A stretch of 64,000 nt of DNA, taken from Pseudomaricurvus alcaniphilus (GTDB lineage: Bacteria > Pseudomonadota > Gammaproteobacteria > Pseudomonadales > Cellvibrionaceae). Made by a program: the position numbers and the translations under genes. This document shows, piece after piece, positions 27,088 to 36,375 of this stretch (positions are counted from its first letter, which is position 1; every line of letters starts with the position of its first letter). A model generated the notes under the pieces. That model did not search any database and was not told where the DNA came from. It saw only the letters and a list, made by a program, of their open reading frames with translations. Location of the stretch: assembly GCF_011440395.1 (NCBI RefSeq), contig NZ_JAAOIX010000008.1:62001-126000 (forward strand), read 5' to 3'.

Positions 27088-27927
27088 ATGACCGACACCA
27101 GCCTGCGACTCAGCTTTGAATTCTTCCCGCCGAAAACACCGGCGGGCAAGGCCAACCTGGCCGGGGTACGCGATGAACTCAATAAACTGGGTCCCGAGTT
27201 TTTTTCGGTGACCTACGGCGCCGGCGGTTCAACCCGGGACAATACCCGCGGTATCGTGGTCGACTACCGCGCCGCCGGTGTCTCCATCGCGCCGCACCTG
27301 TCTTTCGGCGGTGACGACGAAGACACCATGAAGGCACTGCTGCAGTCCTACCAGGAGGCCGGCGTCGACCGTATCGTGGCGCTGCGCGGCGATATGCCCT
27401 CGGGCATGGGCGGCGCCTACCAGATGGTCTACGCCAACCAGCTGGTGGCGTTTATTCGCCAACACTTCGGCGACCAGTTCCAGCTGGAAGTGGCGGCTTA
27501 CCCGGAGGTGCATCCCGAAGCGAGCAGTTACGACGCCGACCTGCGCTACCTGAAAGGCAAATTCGACGCCGGGGCCGACAGTGCAATTACCCAGTACTTC
27601 TACAACCCGGATGCCTACTTTTACTTTATGGACCAGTGCCAGCGGCAGGGCATTGACCAGCCCATCTACCCGGGCATTATGCCAATCCTGAATTACCGCA
27701 ACCTGATCCGCTTTAGCGAGGGCTGCGGCGCGGAGATACCGCGCTGGCTGCGCAAGCGACTGGAAAGTTACGCCGACGACAGCGCCAGCATCAAGGCCTT
27801 TGGCATCGACCTGGTGTCGGAATTGTGCGAAACCCTGCTCGACAACGGTGCCCCGGGCCTGCATTTCTACACCATGAACCAGGCGGAGCCCACCACCACC
27901 ATCGTGCGCAACCTGGAGCGCTTTTAA
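27088..27927 (+). CDS. metF: 5,10-methylenetetrahydrofolate reductase MetF
   Basis: This 279-residue FAD enzyme reduces 5,10-methylene-THF to 5-methyl-THF for methionine synthesis. It begins LRLSFEFFPPKTPAG with the catalytic Glu, and has FFSVTYGAGGSTRD, VALRGDMPSG, YFYNPDAYFYFMD and GLHFYTMNQAEPT. It follows ahcY by 12 bp and completes the methyl-cycle operon except for methionine synthase, which is not in the window. Confidence 0.97.
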   Translation: MTDTSLRLSFEFFPPKTPAGKANLAGVRDELNKLGPEFFSVTYGAGGSTRDNTRGIVVDYRAAGVSIAPHLSFGGDDEDTMKALLQSYQEAGVDRIVALRGDMPSGMGGAYQMVYANQLVAFIRQHFGDQFQLEVAAYPEVHPEASSYDADLRYLKGKFDAGADSAITQYFYNPDAYFYFMDQCQRQGIDQPIYPGIMPILNYRNLIRFSEGCGAEIPRWLRKRLESYADDSASIKAFGIDLVSELCETLLDNGAPGLHFYTMNQAEPTTTIVRNLERF

Positions 27928-27947
27928 GCCACAGCGCTGACGAGCAC

Positions 27948-27975
27948 GCTTACTGCCACTAGCTTACTGCCACTA
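27948..27975. repeat. Perfect 14-bp tandem duplication upstream of rsmE
   Basis: GCTTACTGCCACTA occurs at 27948-27961 and 27962-27975 without mismatch, in the 70-bp gap between metF and rsmE. Confidence 0.93.
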
Positions 27976-27997
27976 AAAGAATAGACACGCCAACGCC

Positions 27998-28726
27998 ATG
28001 CGCATACCGCGACTCTATACCTGCCAGCCGCTCAACAGCGGCGCGCAGTTGACCCTGGATGCAAGCGCCGCCCACTACCTGGGGCGGGTGTTGCGCATGG
28101 AGCCGGGCCGGCCACTGCTGCTGTTTAATGGTGAGGGCGGGGAGTTCAACGCAACCCTGCTGCAACTGGACAAAAAAAGTGCGCTGGTCGAGGTGGGTGA
28201 GTTTGCTGCCCAGGAGCGTGAATCGCCGCTGGCGATCCATCTCGGTATCGGTATATCCCGGGGTGAACGTATGGACTGGGTACTGCAGAAGGCCACGGAG
28301 CTGGGTGTCAGCGCCGTGACGCCGCTGTTTACCGAGCGCAGCGAAGTCAAACTGCGCGCCGAGCGACTGCAGAAAAAGCAGCAACACTGGCAGCAAATCA
28401 TGATCTCTGCCTGCGAGCAGAGCCAGCGCACCCACCTGCCGGACTTGCAGGCGCCGCAGGAAGCCGCCGACTGGCTGGCGAGCATCAGCGACCCCTGCCG
28501 CTTTATTCTCCACCACCGCACCGACACGCGCCTGTCCGCGGCGTCGCGACCCACTTCCGTAACCCTTGCCATCGGGCCAGAGGGCGGTTTTTCCGACACC
28601 GAAATTGAGCGCGCCCTGGCCCTGCAATTCCAGCCCCTGGCACTGGGGCCGCGGGTGTTGCGCACCGAGACCGCGCCGGTGGCGGCGATCAGTATTTTGC
28701 AATTCTTGTGGGGCGATCTATCCTAG
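27998..28726 (+). CDS. rsmE: 16S rRNA m3U1498 methyltransferase RsmE
   Basis: The protein has 242 residues. It has an N-terminal PUA-like domain (MRIPRLYTCQPL, HYLGRVLRMEPG) and a SPOUT methyltransferase domain with the knot motifs LAIGPEGGFSDTEIE and LGPRVLRTETAPVAAI, which bind SAM. It methylates U1498 of 16S rRNA. Its place right after the SAM-cycle operon may allow co-expression with its methyl donor, but a separate promoter in the 70-bp gap is possible. Confidence 0.95.
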   Translation: MRIPRLYTCQPLNSGAQLTLDASAAHYLGRVLRMEPGRPLLLFNGEGGEFNATLLQLDKKSALVEVGEFAAQERESPLAIHLGIGISRGERMDWVLQKATELGVSAVTPLFTERSEVKLRAERLQKKQQHWQQIMISACEQSQRTHLPDLQAPQEAADWLASISDPCRFILHHRTDTRLSAASRPTSVTLAIGPEGGFSDTEIERALALQFQPLALGPRVLRTETAPVAAISILQFLWGDLS

Positions 28727-28764
28727 TGTCGTAACTCAGGGAATTCAGAGAGAGAAATCATCAC

Positions 28765-29637
28765 ATGTCAGCGGCCCAACCGACTACCTTTGCCATCTAT
28801 CGCAAGGCCATTGAGCAGGTGATGCAGGGCGAGGAGCGCCTGCCCAGCCTGCCCAACATGACCTTTCAGATCCGCCGCGCCGCCAGTGACCCCAATACCA
28901 CCATCAGCAAGCTGTGCAGCTTGATTGGCACCGACCCCAGCCTCAGTGTGGTCATCATGCGCCACTCCTCCAGCCCGGTTTTCCGAACCCTGGAGCAGGC
29001 CCGGGACCTGGAGAGCGCCGTGCGCCTGATGGGCATCGCCCACGTTGCCAATATCATCATGGCCCACAGCCTCAAGAGCCTGTTTATCAACAACAACCCG
29101 CAATTAAAGGCGCTGTTCGCCATCAGTTGGAAGCGCCAGGCGCTGAAGGCCTCCATGAGCCGCTTCCTGGCCAGTACTATTCCGGGTCAATCCGCCGATG
29201 AGGCCTTTATCTCCAGCTTGCTAAGTGAAGTGGGCACCCTCGCCATCCTGTCGTCCCTGAGTGGAGTGAAAGAGGTGCCCGATCAACGCACCTACCTGAC
29301 CCTGTGCCGCCACTACAGCAAATCCCTGGCGACCATCATCCTGCGGCGCTGGGACCTGGACTCCAAGTACATCGAGATCACCAAGGAGTGCGGCAACTGG
29401 AGCGCCGCGGATAGCAGCAGCCCAGCCGGGGCGATGAGCACGCTCGACGTGGTCAATTTGTCCCTCTACCACAGCGTCTGCCTGCTCAAACCGGACCACA
29501 ACCTGCCAGCACTGACCGGGCTGGCCTGTTTCCAGCGCCTGCCCGAGCGCCAGCAGCAGCTGGATGAGCGGGGTTTACTCAATGTGATCAGCCAGAACCT
29601 GAAGCAAATCGTGGCGGCGGCACAGGCATTTCACTAA
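28765..29637 (+). CDS. HDOD domain signalling protein
   Basis: The protein has 290 residues. The HDOD pattern is clear: LPSLPNMTFQIRRAASDPNTTISKLCSLIGTDPSLSVVIMRHSSSPVF, then LESAVRLMGIAHVANIIMA and SLLSEVGTLAI. HDOD domains are HD-related output modules without clear catalytic residues, often linked to c-di-GMP or chemosensory signalling. It is convergent with the Pil-Chp locus, so a link to surface behaviour is possible but unproven. GAGAGAAA precedes the ATG. Confidence 0.88.
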   Translation: MSAAQPTTFAIYRKAIEQVMQGEERLPSLPNMTFQIRRAASDPNTTISKLCSLIGTDPSLSVVIMRHSSSPVFRTLEQARDLESAVRLMGIAHVANIIMAHSLKSLFINNNPQLKALFAISWKRQALKASMSRFLASTIPGQSADEAFISSLLSEVGTLAILSSLSGVKEVPDQRTYLTLCRHYSKSLATIILRRWDLDSKYIEITKECGNWSAADSSSPAGAMSTLDVVNLSLYHSVCLLKPDHNLPALTGLACFQRLPERQQQLDERGLLNVISQNLKQIVAAAQAFH

Positions 29638-29688
29638 GGCCCTGTGCCGGGAATGGACGGTAATGGTTCGAATCTCGCGGTTGACGCT

Positions 29689-30180
29689 TTAGCCGTTACT
29701 GCTGGAGCAGTCCAGGCAGGCCCGCTCCAGCGCGCTGAGATCGGGAATCACCAGCTCCTCGCCCTGCCACACAAGCCGCGCACTCTCAAATGAGCGCGGC
29801 CCGTTATCACTGGCCTGCAGATCTTGCTCGCTCACTTGCACCAGCTTCGGAATACCCTCGGTGGCAATGGCGATAAAGGGCAGGTCAGTACTCACCCCGG
29901 TATTGTTGAACACCGCGACGCGGGTGGTCGCCTGCAAGGGCGGCGCCGGTTCGCCACTGAGCAACTCCAGCGACAACAGCGGTACCCGCTGGCCACGCCA
30001 GGGAAAATCACCCAGCAGCCAGGCCGGGGCCGGGTCTACAGGCAGCGGTTCCAGGTAGGCAACAATTTCAGCTACCGCCACAGTGGGCACCAGCAGCACC
30101 CGTGATGCCAGCGGTATCATTAAACCGGGCAGCGATTCAGGCGCCGGTTGGGGCCGGCTCTGCAGACTGTTTTGCGTCAT
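29689..30180 (-). CDS. chpC: CheW-domain protein ChpC-like
   Basis: The 163-residue protein carries one CheW-like beta domain (LMIPLASRVLLVPTVAVAEIV, WLLGDFPWRGQRVPLLSLELL, LVWQGEELVIPDLSAL). It lies 28 bp after chpA, where relatives carry chpC. It should couple a receptor to the ChpA kinase. Identity to PilI is not obvious, which fits ChpC, the second CheW-type adaptor of this pathway. Confidence 0.85.
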   Translation of the reverse strand: MTQNSLQSRPQPAPESLPGLMIPLASRVLLVPTVAVAEIVAYLEPLPVDPAPAWLLGDFPWRGQRVPLLSLELLSGEPAPPLQATTRVAVFNNTGVSTDLPFIAIATEGIPKLVQVSEQDLQASDNGPRSFESARLVWQGEELVIPDLSALERACLDCSSSNG

Positions 30181-30207
30181 CTCGTTTGCGTCGCTCTGTC
30201 TCTGTGA

Positions 30208-33200
30208 TTAAGGGTGGCTGCTCGCCGACGTGCCGCTGCCGGCGCCGGTGAGCTGCTGGATATTGTGCAACAGCAGCTCTTCCTGATAGGGCTTGCCCAT
30301 ATACTTGTTTACCCCCAGGGTAAACGCCCGCTGGCGGTGTTTCTCGCCGGTGCGGGAGGTAATCATAATAATCGGGATATTTTTCAGGCGGCTGCTGGAG
30401 CGCATGTTTTTCGCCACCTCAAAGCCATCCATGCGCGGCATCTCGATATCCAGCAACATTATGTCAGGAATATGATCCTGCAGCTGCATCAGGGCATCGG
30501 CACCGTCCTTGGCGGTGATCACCTCGTAGCCCTCGCGCTCCAGGAAGCGACCGGTGACCTTGCGCACCGTCACCGAGTCGTCCACCACCATGACGGTTTT
30601 GACTTCAGTGTCGACTTTTTCCGGCACGGCATCCAGCAGCATGGGCTCGGGCCCGTGCACCAGCGCCGCCTGCTGGCGAATCAGCGCGTGCGGATCGAGG
30701 ATCACCACTACGCTGCCATCGCCCATCACCGTCGCCCCGGACACGCCCAGCACCCCGGCAAACTGGGGCCCCAGGCTCTTGACCACGATCTCGCGACTGC
30801 CCATCAACATGTCGACCTGGATGGCGACCGCAAACTGCGCGGTCCTGACCAGTACCACTGGCAGGGGCATGGACTGCAGCTCCAGTTTGGGACGGGCATC
30901 GCTGTTGAGCAGATTGCCCAGGTAGCGCATCTGGTACTGCTCACCGGCGTACTCGAACACCGCTGTTTCATCCCGGTAATAATGTTCCAGTTCAAACGGG
31001 CTGACCCGCACGATTCCCTCGATGGTATTGAGCGGAATGGCGTAGCGATCGTCGCCGATACGCACCATCAGGGCGCGATTGACGGAAACAGTAAACGGCA
31101 GCCGAATCGCAAACTCGGTGCCCTCGCCCCAGCGCGAGTGGATCGTCATGGAGCCACCCAGCTGCTTGATTTCCGCGTGCACCACGTCCATGCCGACCCC
31201 GCGCCCGGATATCTGGGTTACCGCTTCCACGGTGCTGAAACCGGCCTGCAGGATAAACTGCATCATATCGTTGTCGCTGAGGGCGGACTCAGCCGCCAGC
31301 AACCCGTTCTCGATGGCTTTGGCCCGGACTTTCTCCAGGTCGATACCGCGGCCGTCGTCCACCAGCCGCAGCAGCACATCGCTGCCCTCCCGGCTCAGGC
31401 TCAGGCGCACAGTGCCGGTTTCCGCCTTGCCTCGCTGCAAGCGCTCCGCCGGCGACTCGATGCCGTGGTCGATGGCGTTGCGCAACATGTGCTCCAGCGG
31501 CGCCAACATGCGCTCCAGCACCGTGCGGTCCATTTCCCCCTCGGCGTTGTCAATCTCCAGATTGACGTTCTTGTACAATTCCCCCGACACCTGCCGCACA
31601 ATGCGCCGCAGGCGCGGCACCATGCGCGCAAAGGGCACCATGCGCGAGCGCATCAGGCCTTCCTGCAGATCGGTGTTGATGCGCGACTGCTGCAGCAGCA
31701 GGGTTTCGGTGTCGCGGGTTTTATCCGCCAGGGTATTCTTCAGGTCCATCAGGTCGGAGGCGGACTCGATCAGGGAGCGGGACAGCTGTTGCAACTGTGA
31801 ATAGCGATCCATTTCCAGCGGGTCAAAATCTTCCGCCTCCGCCAACTGCTCCTGGCGGAACAGAATTTGTGCTTCAGTTTCGATATCCAGGCGCCGCAGC
31901 TGTTCCTGCAGGCGACTGATGGTGGCCGCCATCTCCTCAATGGCATAGCCCTGTTCGCTCATTTGCTCTTCCATGCGGCCGCGACTGATGGACGTCTCGC
32001 CCGCCAGGTTGACCAGCTCTTCCAGCAATTCCGCCGACACCTTGACCACTTCCTGGGGGGCAAAACGACGGCTCGGCTGGAGCCGGGCGCCACCACCGGT
32101 GGGCACAAAATCACCCTGGCCGGGCAAGCCTGACGGCGCCCGGTCGCCGCTGCGCACCAGCGGGATAAGGTCCTTCGGGGTGAACGGCAAAATCTCTGCC
32201 TCTGCCGGCGGGGCACTATCAGACGACGAGGGCGACGGCGACGCTGGCGCCGTTTGCTCGCTCACCGCGCCGCTGGCTTGCGGCTGCGGCGCACCCTGCT
32301 CCGACTCCGACGGCCGCTCGAGTTGTCCGTGCACTTGTTCCAGGCCTTTCAGCAGTTGGTCCAGGTAGCTGTTTAAACGGCTGAAAAACTCGCCATTGAT
32401 AGCGCCGGACTGGACGCTGCCGATGATGTCGGTTTCAAAATCGTGGGCGATATCACCGAGGCTGGTCAGGCCGGCCAACCGCGCGCCGCCCTTATAAGTG
32501 TGCAGGGCCCGCTTCAGCGCTTCGCCACTTTCGCCGTGCTGCCAGTCCTGGCTCCATTCATGTACAGCCTGCTCGATGTCCTCCATCAATTCATGGGCTT
32601 CTTCGAGGAAGATTTCCACGATTTCCGCGTCCAGTTCGGCCTCGCGCGCCAGCTCACTGCCGCTGTCCACTGGGTCCACAGTGTCCGCAACAGGCGCAGC
32701 TTTCCATGGGCTCGAGTCCGGCTGTTCGACTGGCGCCTGCCCGGCCGCTTGCCAGGCAGGGGCTTCATCACTGGCAAATTCTTCCGCGCCGGATTCACCC
32801 TGGGCGAGTTCGTCCAGCCCAGCCGCTTCCTGTAAAAGTTCCTCCCAGCCCTGTTGTTCCAGCACAGGTTCATCGAGAGGTGCAGTCACTGGCGCTGGGC
32901 CCGAATCGGCGTCAGTCGCGTGGTGCAATTCGTCGCCCGCCGGCTCCGCGTCGCTATCGCGGGCATCCTCGTGCCCGAGCAGGCGCGCTTGCAGCTGCGC
33001 CAGGGAGAGCAACAGCTGTACTTCCAGCGGGCGCTGGTTCTGGCCCGCCGCCACCGCATCCACCATATCCAGCAGTCGCTCGTGGGCCTGCAGTAACAGC
33101 TCAAAATCAGCCTGCTCCAGGCCGCATAAATTATCCCCGGCCGCATCGTAGGCTCCGGCCAACTGCAAGCTGAGCTCCGCCATGTCCGGCAGGTTCGCCA

Positions 33201-36200
33201 GGCGGGCGCCGTTGGCGAGGGCCTGCAACTCGGTCAGCAGCGCCGGCAACTGGCCGGCCTGCAGCGGTTCCTGCTGCCAGCCTTTGAGCAGGTCGTCGGC
33301 ATCGATCAACAGGTCCATCTCTTCGGCCATAAAGATCGACAGCAGACGCGGATCCACCGCCTTGACCCGGGTTGCCTCGGGTCGGTGGGCAAATGGGCTG
33401 ATAAAGAGATCGCGCAACTCGGCCACTCGGGCCTGGAACTGTTCCAGCTTGTCGATGGTGGCAGGACTGCCGTTGCGCAACTGCTCCAGCGCCTTGCGGA
33501 TGTATGCCACCGCGTCTTTAAACAGCTGCAGGATGTCATCGTCGATATCGAGCTGGTAGGCGCGCAGATCCTTGGTAAAGCGTTCCAGCGGCGTCGCCAG
33601 TGCCGCCACGTCGTAAATGTCGGCCATGTGGGCACTGCCCTTGAGGGTGTGCAGGGCGCGCTGCATGGCATCGCTGGGCGGGGTATAGAGCGGTGCTGCC
33701 TGCTCCATGGAGTCAATAAACTCGCTCACCGTCTGCAGGTGGGTATCGGCCTCGGCGGCAAAAATTTCCCAGAGTACGGCGTTGGAATCCTCGTCGTCGT
33801 CCCAGTCAGCGCCAGCCGGTACTTGGGTGGCGCCTGCGATCGGCGAGGGTTCCACGGGCAGCGCCTCGGCGCCAGCTTGCTCGCTGTCGGTAGCGGGCTC
33901 TGTCGCAGGCGGCTCCGTTGGTGCGTTGAACCCTGCACTCGCCACTGCACCAGTATCACTGGGGCTGGAGTAAGGCTCCGGCACCTGGCCGCTGGCAAAG
34001 GCCTCTGCCGCCATTGCCAGGTAATCCAGGCGCTGGCGATCCGGGTAATCCTGGCCCTGCTCAAAGGCAGTCACCAGCGCCGGCAGTAATCCCCGCACGT
34101 CCTCCACCAGTTGCACTTGCAGCAACTGGGCCTCGTGCCCGCCATCCAGCAGGCGATTCAGCATATTTTCCAGCGCCCAGGCGAGCTCTCCGATCTGCTT
34201 GGCGCCCACCATACGGCCGCTGCCCTTGAGCGTGTGGAATGCGCGTCGCACCTCCTCCAGCGCCGGCCGGTCGAGCAGGTCCTGGCGCCAGCGGGGCAGG
34301 AACTCATCGATAGTGGCCATCACGTCGCCGGCTTCCTCGACGAAAATTTCCACGATCTCGGCGTCATACTCGAGCTCGTCGGTGTCCGCCCCAACCTGCT
34401 CCGCTGCGGTAGCAGGTGCCGCTGGCGCTGGTTCCGGCTCTGGCTCGCTAACCACAGTGCTGTTGTCAGCAGGCAAGCCACTGCCGGCGACAGTGGCAGC
34501 AACATCGCGCTGCTCTGACCCTGGCATCGGCACCACAGGCCCGGCGCCAGCCTTGTTCGCGTCCGCCACCGGCGTGCTCACAGCAGGCTTGAACACAGGC
34601 AGTTCACCCGCCGGGGCCAGTGCGGTAATACTGTGCTCGGCCGGCGTCAACAGCCAATCCTCTTCCTCCTGGGCGCCGTCACTGTAGCGCTTGAGGTAGT
34701 ATTCGACACCCGCCACCGCATCGGCCAGAGCATCGAGTTCACGCCACTGGGGCACTTCGCCCCGCTGCAGCAAATTGTGATCGATATAGTGGCGGCAGGC
34801 CTGCAGTATTTGCGCGGGTCGCGACAGTGGAATCATCGAGAGGCCACCGCTAATGCTGTTCAACAGCGCCGGCACAGGCTCCAGTTTCGAGCGGTCCCAC
34901 TGCGCTGCGATGTAGCCAATGACCACGGTTTTAACTTCTTCAAGCCCCTTGATAGCCTCCTCAATCACGGCGCGCTGGGCAGCGCCAAATTGCACCCGGT
35001 CTGGCTGGCGCCCGCCAACCGCGCCCGAGTCGACCGCAGCCAGAGCCGCCAAATGGTGCTCCAGCGCGACTACTTGTTCGGCAATGGTGGCCAGCGCGGC
35101 GTGGTCGATCACGCCGCCGCTGACAACGGTTTGCAGCTGGTCGATTTGCTGCAACATATTCGCCCGCAAGTCTGCGACGCCCAGTACCGACAGGGTATCG
35201 GCAACGCGGGTCATGATCGCCAGGGCCCGCTCGGGAGCGCTTTGATCAATGCCGACAGCACAGTCGCTCAGCGCTTCCTTGATGTCGACCAGCTCTTCGT
35301 TCAGGGCCGCCACTACGGTGCGCATAGTGTCTGTGTCAGGACCGGAAAGGGTGATGGTGGGCAGTGCCAACGCCAGTTGATCAAGCCCGTAGTGACGCCG
35401 CAAGCGATCGCTGCGGGGGTTCGCAACCGGGCTGTCTGCCAGCACGAACAGTAACTTTTTGATTAGATCGTCGGGGCTATAGTTGCCCAGCTCCTCGACC
35501 CCGGAAGTTGCAAGCAGCTGCATCTCCCGATCCAGCACCCGCAACAGCTCGCGCACGGAGTCGTTTAACTCCACCTGGCCGTCCTCCAGCCCCTCGACAA
35601 TGGCCAGCGCCAGATCCCACATTGGATTGCGCGGGCTGCCCGCGGTCAAGTTGCAGAGCCGGGTCACGGCTTTCTTTAAATAGGGAAGATTCTCTTCGAC
35701 ATCCACCTGGCGCATGACCGAAGCCGCGGCGTAGCGATACATCTTGCGAATCTTGGCCACTAGGGCCTTGAACTGGGCATCGTTGGCCTGGGCCGCATGC
35801 GGTTCGCCCCGAATGATTCTGGCGGGGCTCAAGTCGGGATCAAAAAACTGGCTGGCCGGCAGTGGCGGCGCACCGCGTCCCGCCCGCACCGCGTTCATTA
35901 ACGGCAACAGGGTCGCCGGGGCGTCTCGACGGGCCGCCTTGACCCGCTCAAGATAGGCAGGCAACTGCAGGAACGCCCGCATCAATAATTCTTGCGCGGC
36001 GGCAACATCGCTGACTTTGTTTGCGATCAGGGCCCGCAGCATGGCTTCGATTTCTTCCGCCAGCAGCGCCGCACCGTAAAACTCGATCATCTGCAGGCTG
36101 CCACTGACCTGGTGGATATTTTCCAGACAGATGTGCAACTGGCTATCTTCCCCGCTCTCGCGGGCGTGGGCCTCCAGTGCCTGGCGAGCTTTTTTCAAGG

Positions 36201-36258
36201 TCTCGCTGATTTCACCGACCACCCAGTCCAGGCCGGCAAAATTATGGTTCGTTGCCAT
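30208..36258 (-). CDS. chpA: ChpA: CheA-type hybrid kinase of the Pil-Chp system
   Basis: The protein has 2016 residues. Three canonical Hpt domains are visible, with phospho-His near residues 675 (FHTLKGSGRM), 870 (LHTLKGSAHM) and 1253 (LHTYKGGARL); the N-terminal one (IHQVSGSLQM) lacks the usual His-x-x-Lys. Then come a dimerisation region, the ATPase (LEHMLRNAIDHGIESP, DDGRGID), a CheW domain and a C-terminal receiver with Asp near 1937 (MLLDIEMPRMDG). Pro/Glu/Ala linkers separate the domains. P. aeruginosa ChpA is longer, with eight phosphotransfer domains. It controls type IV pilus extension, retraction and cAMP. Confidence 0.95.
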   Translation of the reverse strand: MATNHNFAGLDWVVGEISETLKKARQALEAHARESGEDSQLHICLENIHQVSGSLQMIEFYGAALLAEEIEAMLRALIANKVSDVAAAQELLMRAFLQLPAYLERVKAARRDAPATLLPLMNAVRAGRGAPPLPASQFFDPDLSPARIIRGEPHAAQANDAQFKALVAKIRKMYRYAAASVMRQVDVEENLPYLKKAVTRLCNLTAGSPRNPMWDLALAIVEGLEDGQVELNDSVRELLRVLDREMQLLATSGVEELGNYSPDDLIKKLLFVLADSPVANPRSDRLRRHYGLDQLALALPTITLSGPDTDTMRTVVAALNEELVDIKEALSDCAVGIDQSAPERALAIMTRVADTLSVLGVADLRANMLQQIDQLQTVVSGGVIDHAALATIAEQVVALEHHLAALAAVDSGAVGGRQPDRVQFGAAQRAVIEEAIKGLEEVKTVVIGYIAAQWDRSKLEPVPALLNSISGGLSMIPLSRPAQILQACRHYIDHNLLQRGEVPQWRELDALADAVAGVEYYLKRYSDGAQEEEDWLLTPAEHSITALAPAGELPVFKPAVSTPVADANKAGAGPVVPMPGSEQRDVAATVAGSGLPADNSTVVSEPEPEPAPAAPATAAEQVGADTDELEYDAEIVEIFVEEAGDVMATIDEFLPRWRQDLLDRPALEEVRRAFHTLKGSGRMVGAKQIGELAWALENMLNRLLDGGHEAQLLQVQLVEDVRGLLPALVTAFEQGQDYPDRQRLDYLAMAAEAFASGQVPEPYSSPSDTGAVASAGFNAPTEPPATEPATDSEQAGAEALPVEPSPIAGATQVPAGADWDDDEDSNAVLWEIFAAEADTHLQTVSEFIDSMEQAAPLYTPPSDAMQRALHTLKGSAHMADIYDVAALATPLERFTKDLRAYQLDIDDDILQLFKDAVAYIRKALEQLRNGSPATIDKLEQFQARVAELRDLFISPFAHRPEATRVKAVDPRLLSIFMAEEMDLLIDADDLLKGWQQEPLQAGQLPALLTELQALANGARLANLPDMAELSLQLAGAYDAAGDNLCGLEQADFELLLQAHERLLDMVDAVAAGQNQRPLEVQLLLSLAQLQARLLGHEDARDSDAEPAGDELHHATDADSGPAPVTAPLDEPVLEQQGWEELLQEAAGLDELAQGESGAEEFASDEAPAWQAAGQAPVEQPDSSPWKAAPVADTVDPVDSGSELAREAELDAEIVEIFLEEAHELMEDIEQAVHEWSQDWQHGESGEALKRALHTYKGGARLAGLTSLGDIAHDFETDIIGSVQSGAINGEFFSRLNSYLDQLLKGLEQVHGQLERPSESEQGAPQPQASGAVSEQTAPASPSPSSSDSAPPAEAEILPFTPKDLIPLVRSGDRAPSGLPGQGDFVPTGGGARLQPSRRFAPQEVVKVSAELLEELVNLAGETSISRGRMEEQMSEQGYAIEEMAATISRLQEQLRRLDIETEAQILFRQEQLAEAEDFDPLEMDRYSQLQQLSRSLIESASDLMDLKNTLADKTRDTETLLLQQSRINTDLQEGLMRSRMVPFARMVPRLRRIVRQVSGELYKNVNLEIDNAEGEMDRTVLERMLAPLEHMLRNAIDHGIESPAERLQRGKAETGTVRLSLSREGSDVLLRLVDDGRGIDLEKVRAKAIENGLLAAESALSDNDMMQFILQAGFSTVEAVTQISGRGVGMDVVHAEIKQLGGSMTIHSRWGEGTEFAIRLPFTVSVNRALMVRIGDDRYAIPLNTIEGIVRVSPFELEHYYRDETAVFEYAGEQYQMRYLGNLLNSDARPKLELQSMPLPVVLVRTAQFAVAIQVDMLMGSREIVVKSLGPQFAGVLGVSGATVMGDGSVVVILDPHALIRQQAALVHGPEPMLLDAVPEKVDTEVKTVMVVDDSVTVRKVTGRFLEREGYEVITAKDGADALMQLQDHIPDIMLLDIEMPRMDGFEVAKNMRSSSRLKNIPIIMITSRTGEKHRQRAFTLGVNKYMGKPYQEELLLHNIQQLTGAGSGTSASSHP

Positions 36259-36375
36259 GCTCAGGCATCCCCTCAATCATTTCCACTGCGCGCATCAACA
36301 CTCGGCGCCGGTGCGCTGCACTCCCAGCCAGCCGGCCCATCAGGGACCGGTTCCGGTGCCAGCAGCTGCCAGCGC

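Noticed and set aside
29641-29688. GGTTCGAATCTC resembling a tRNA T-loop
   Set aside because: No acceptor, D or anticodon stem can be drawn on either side, and the space between the two convergent genes is too small.
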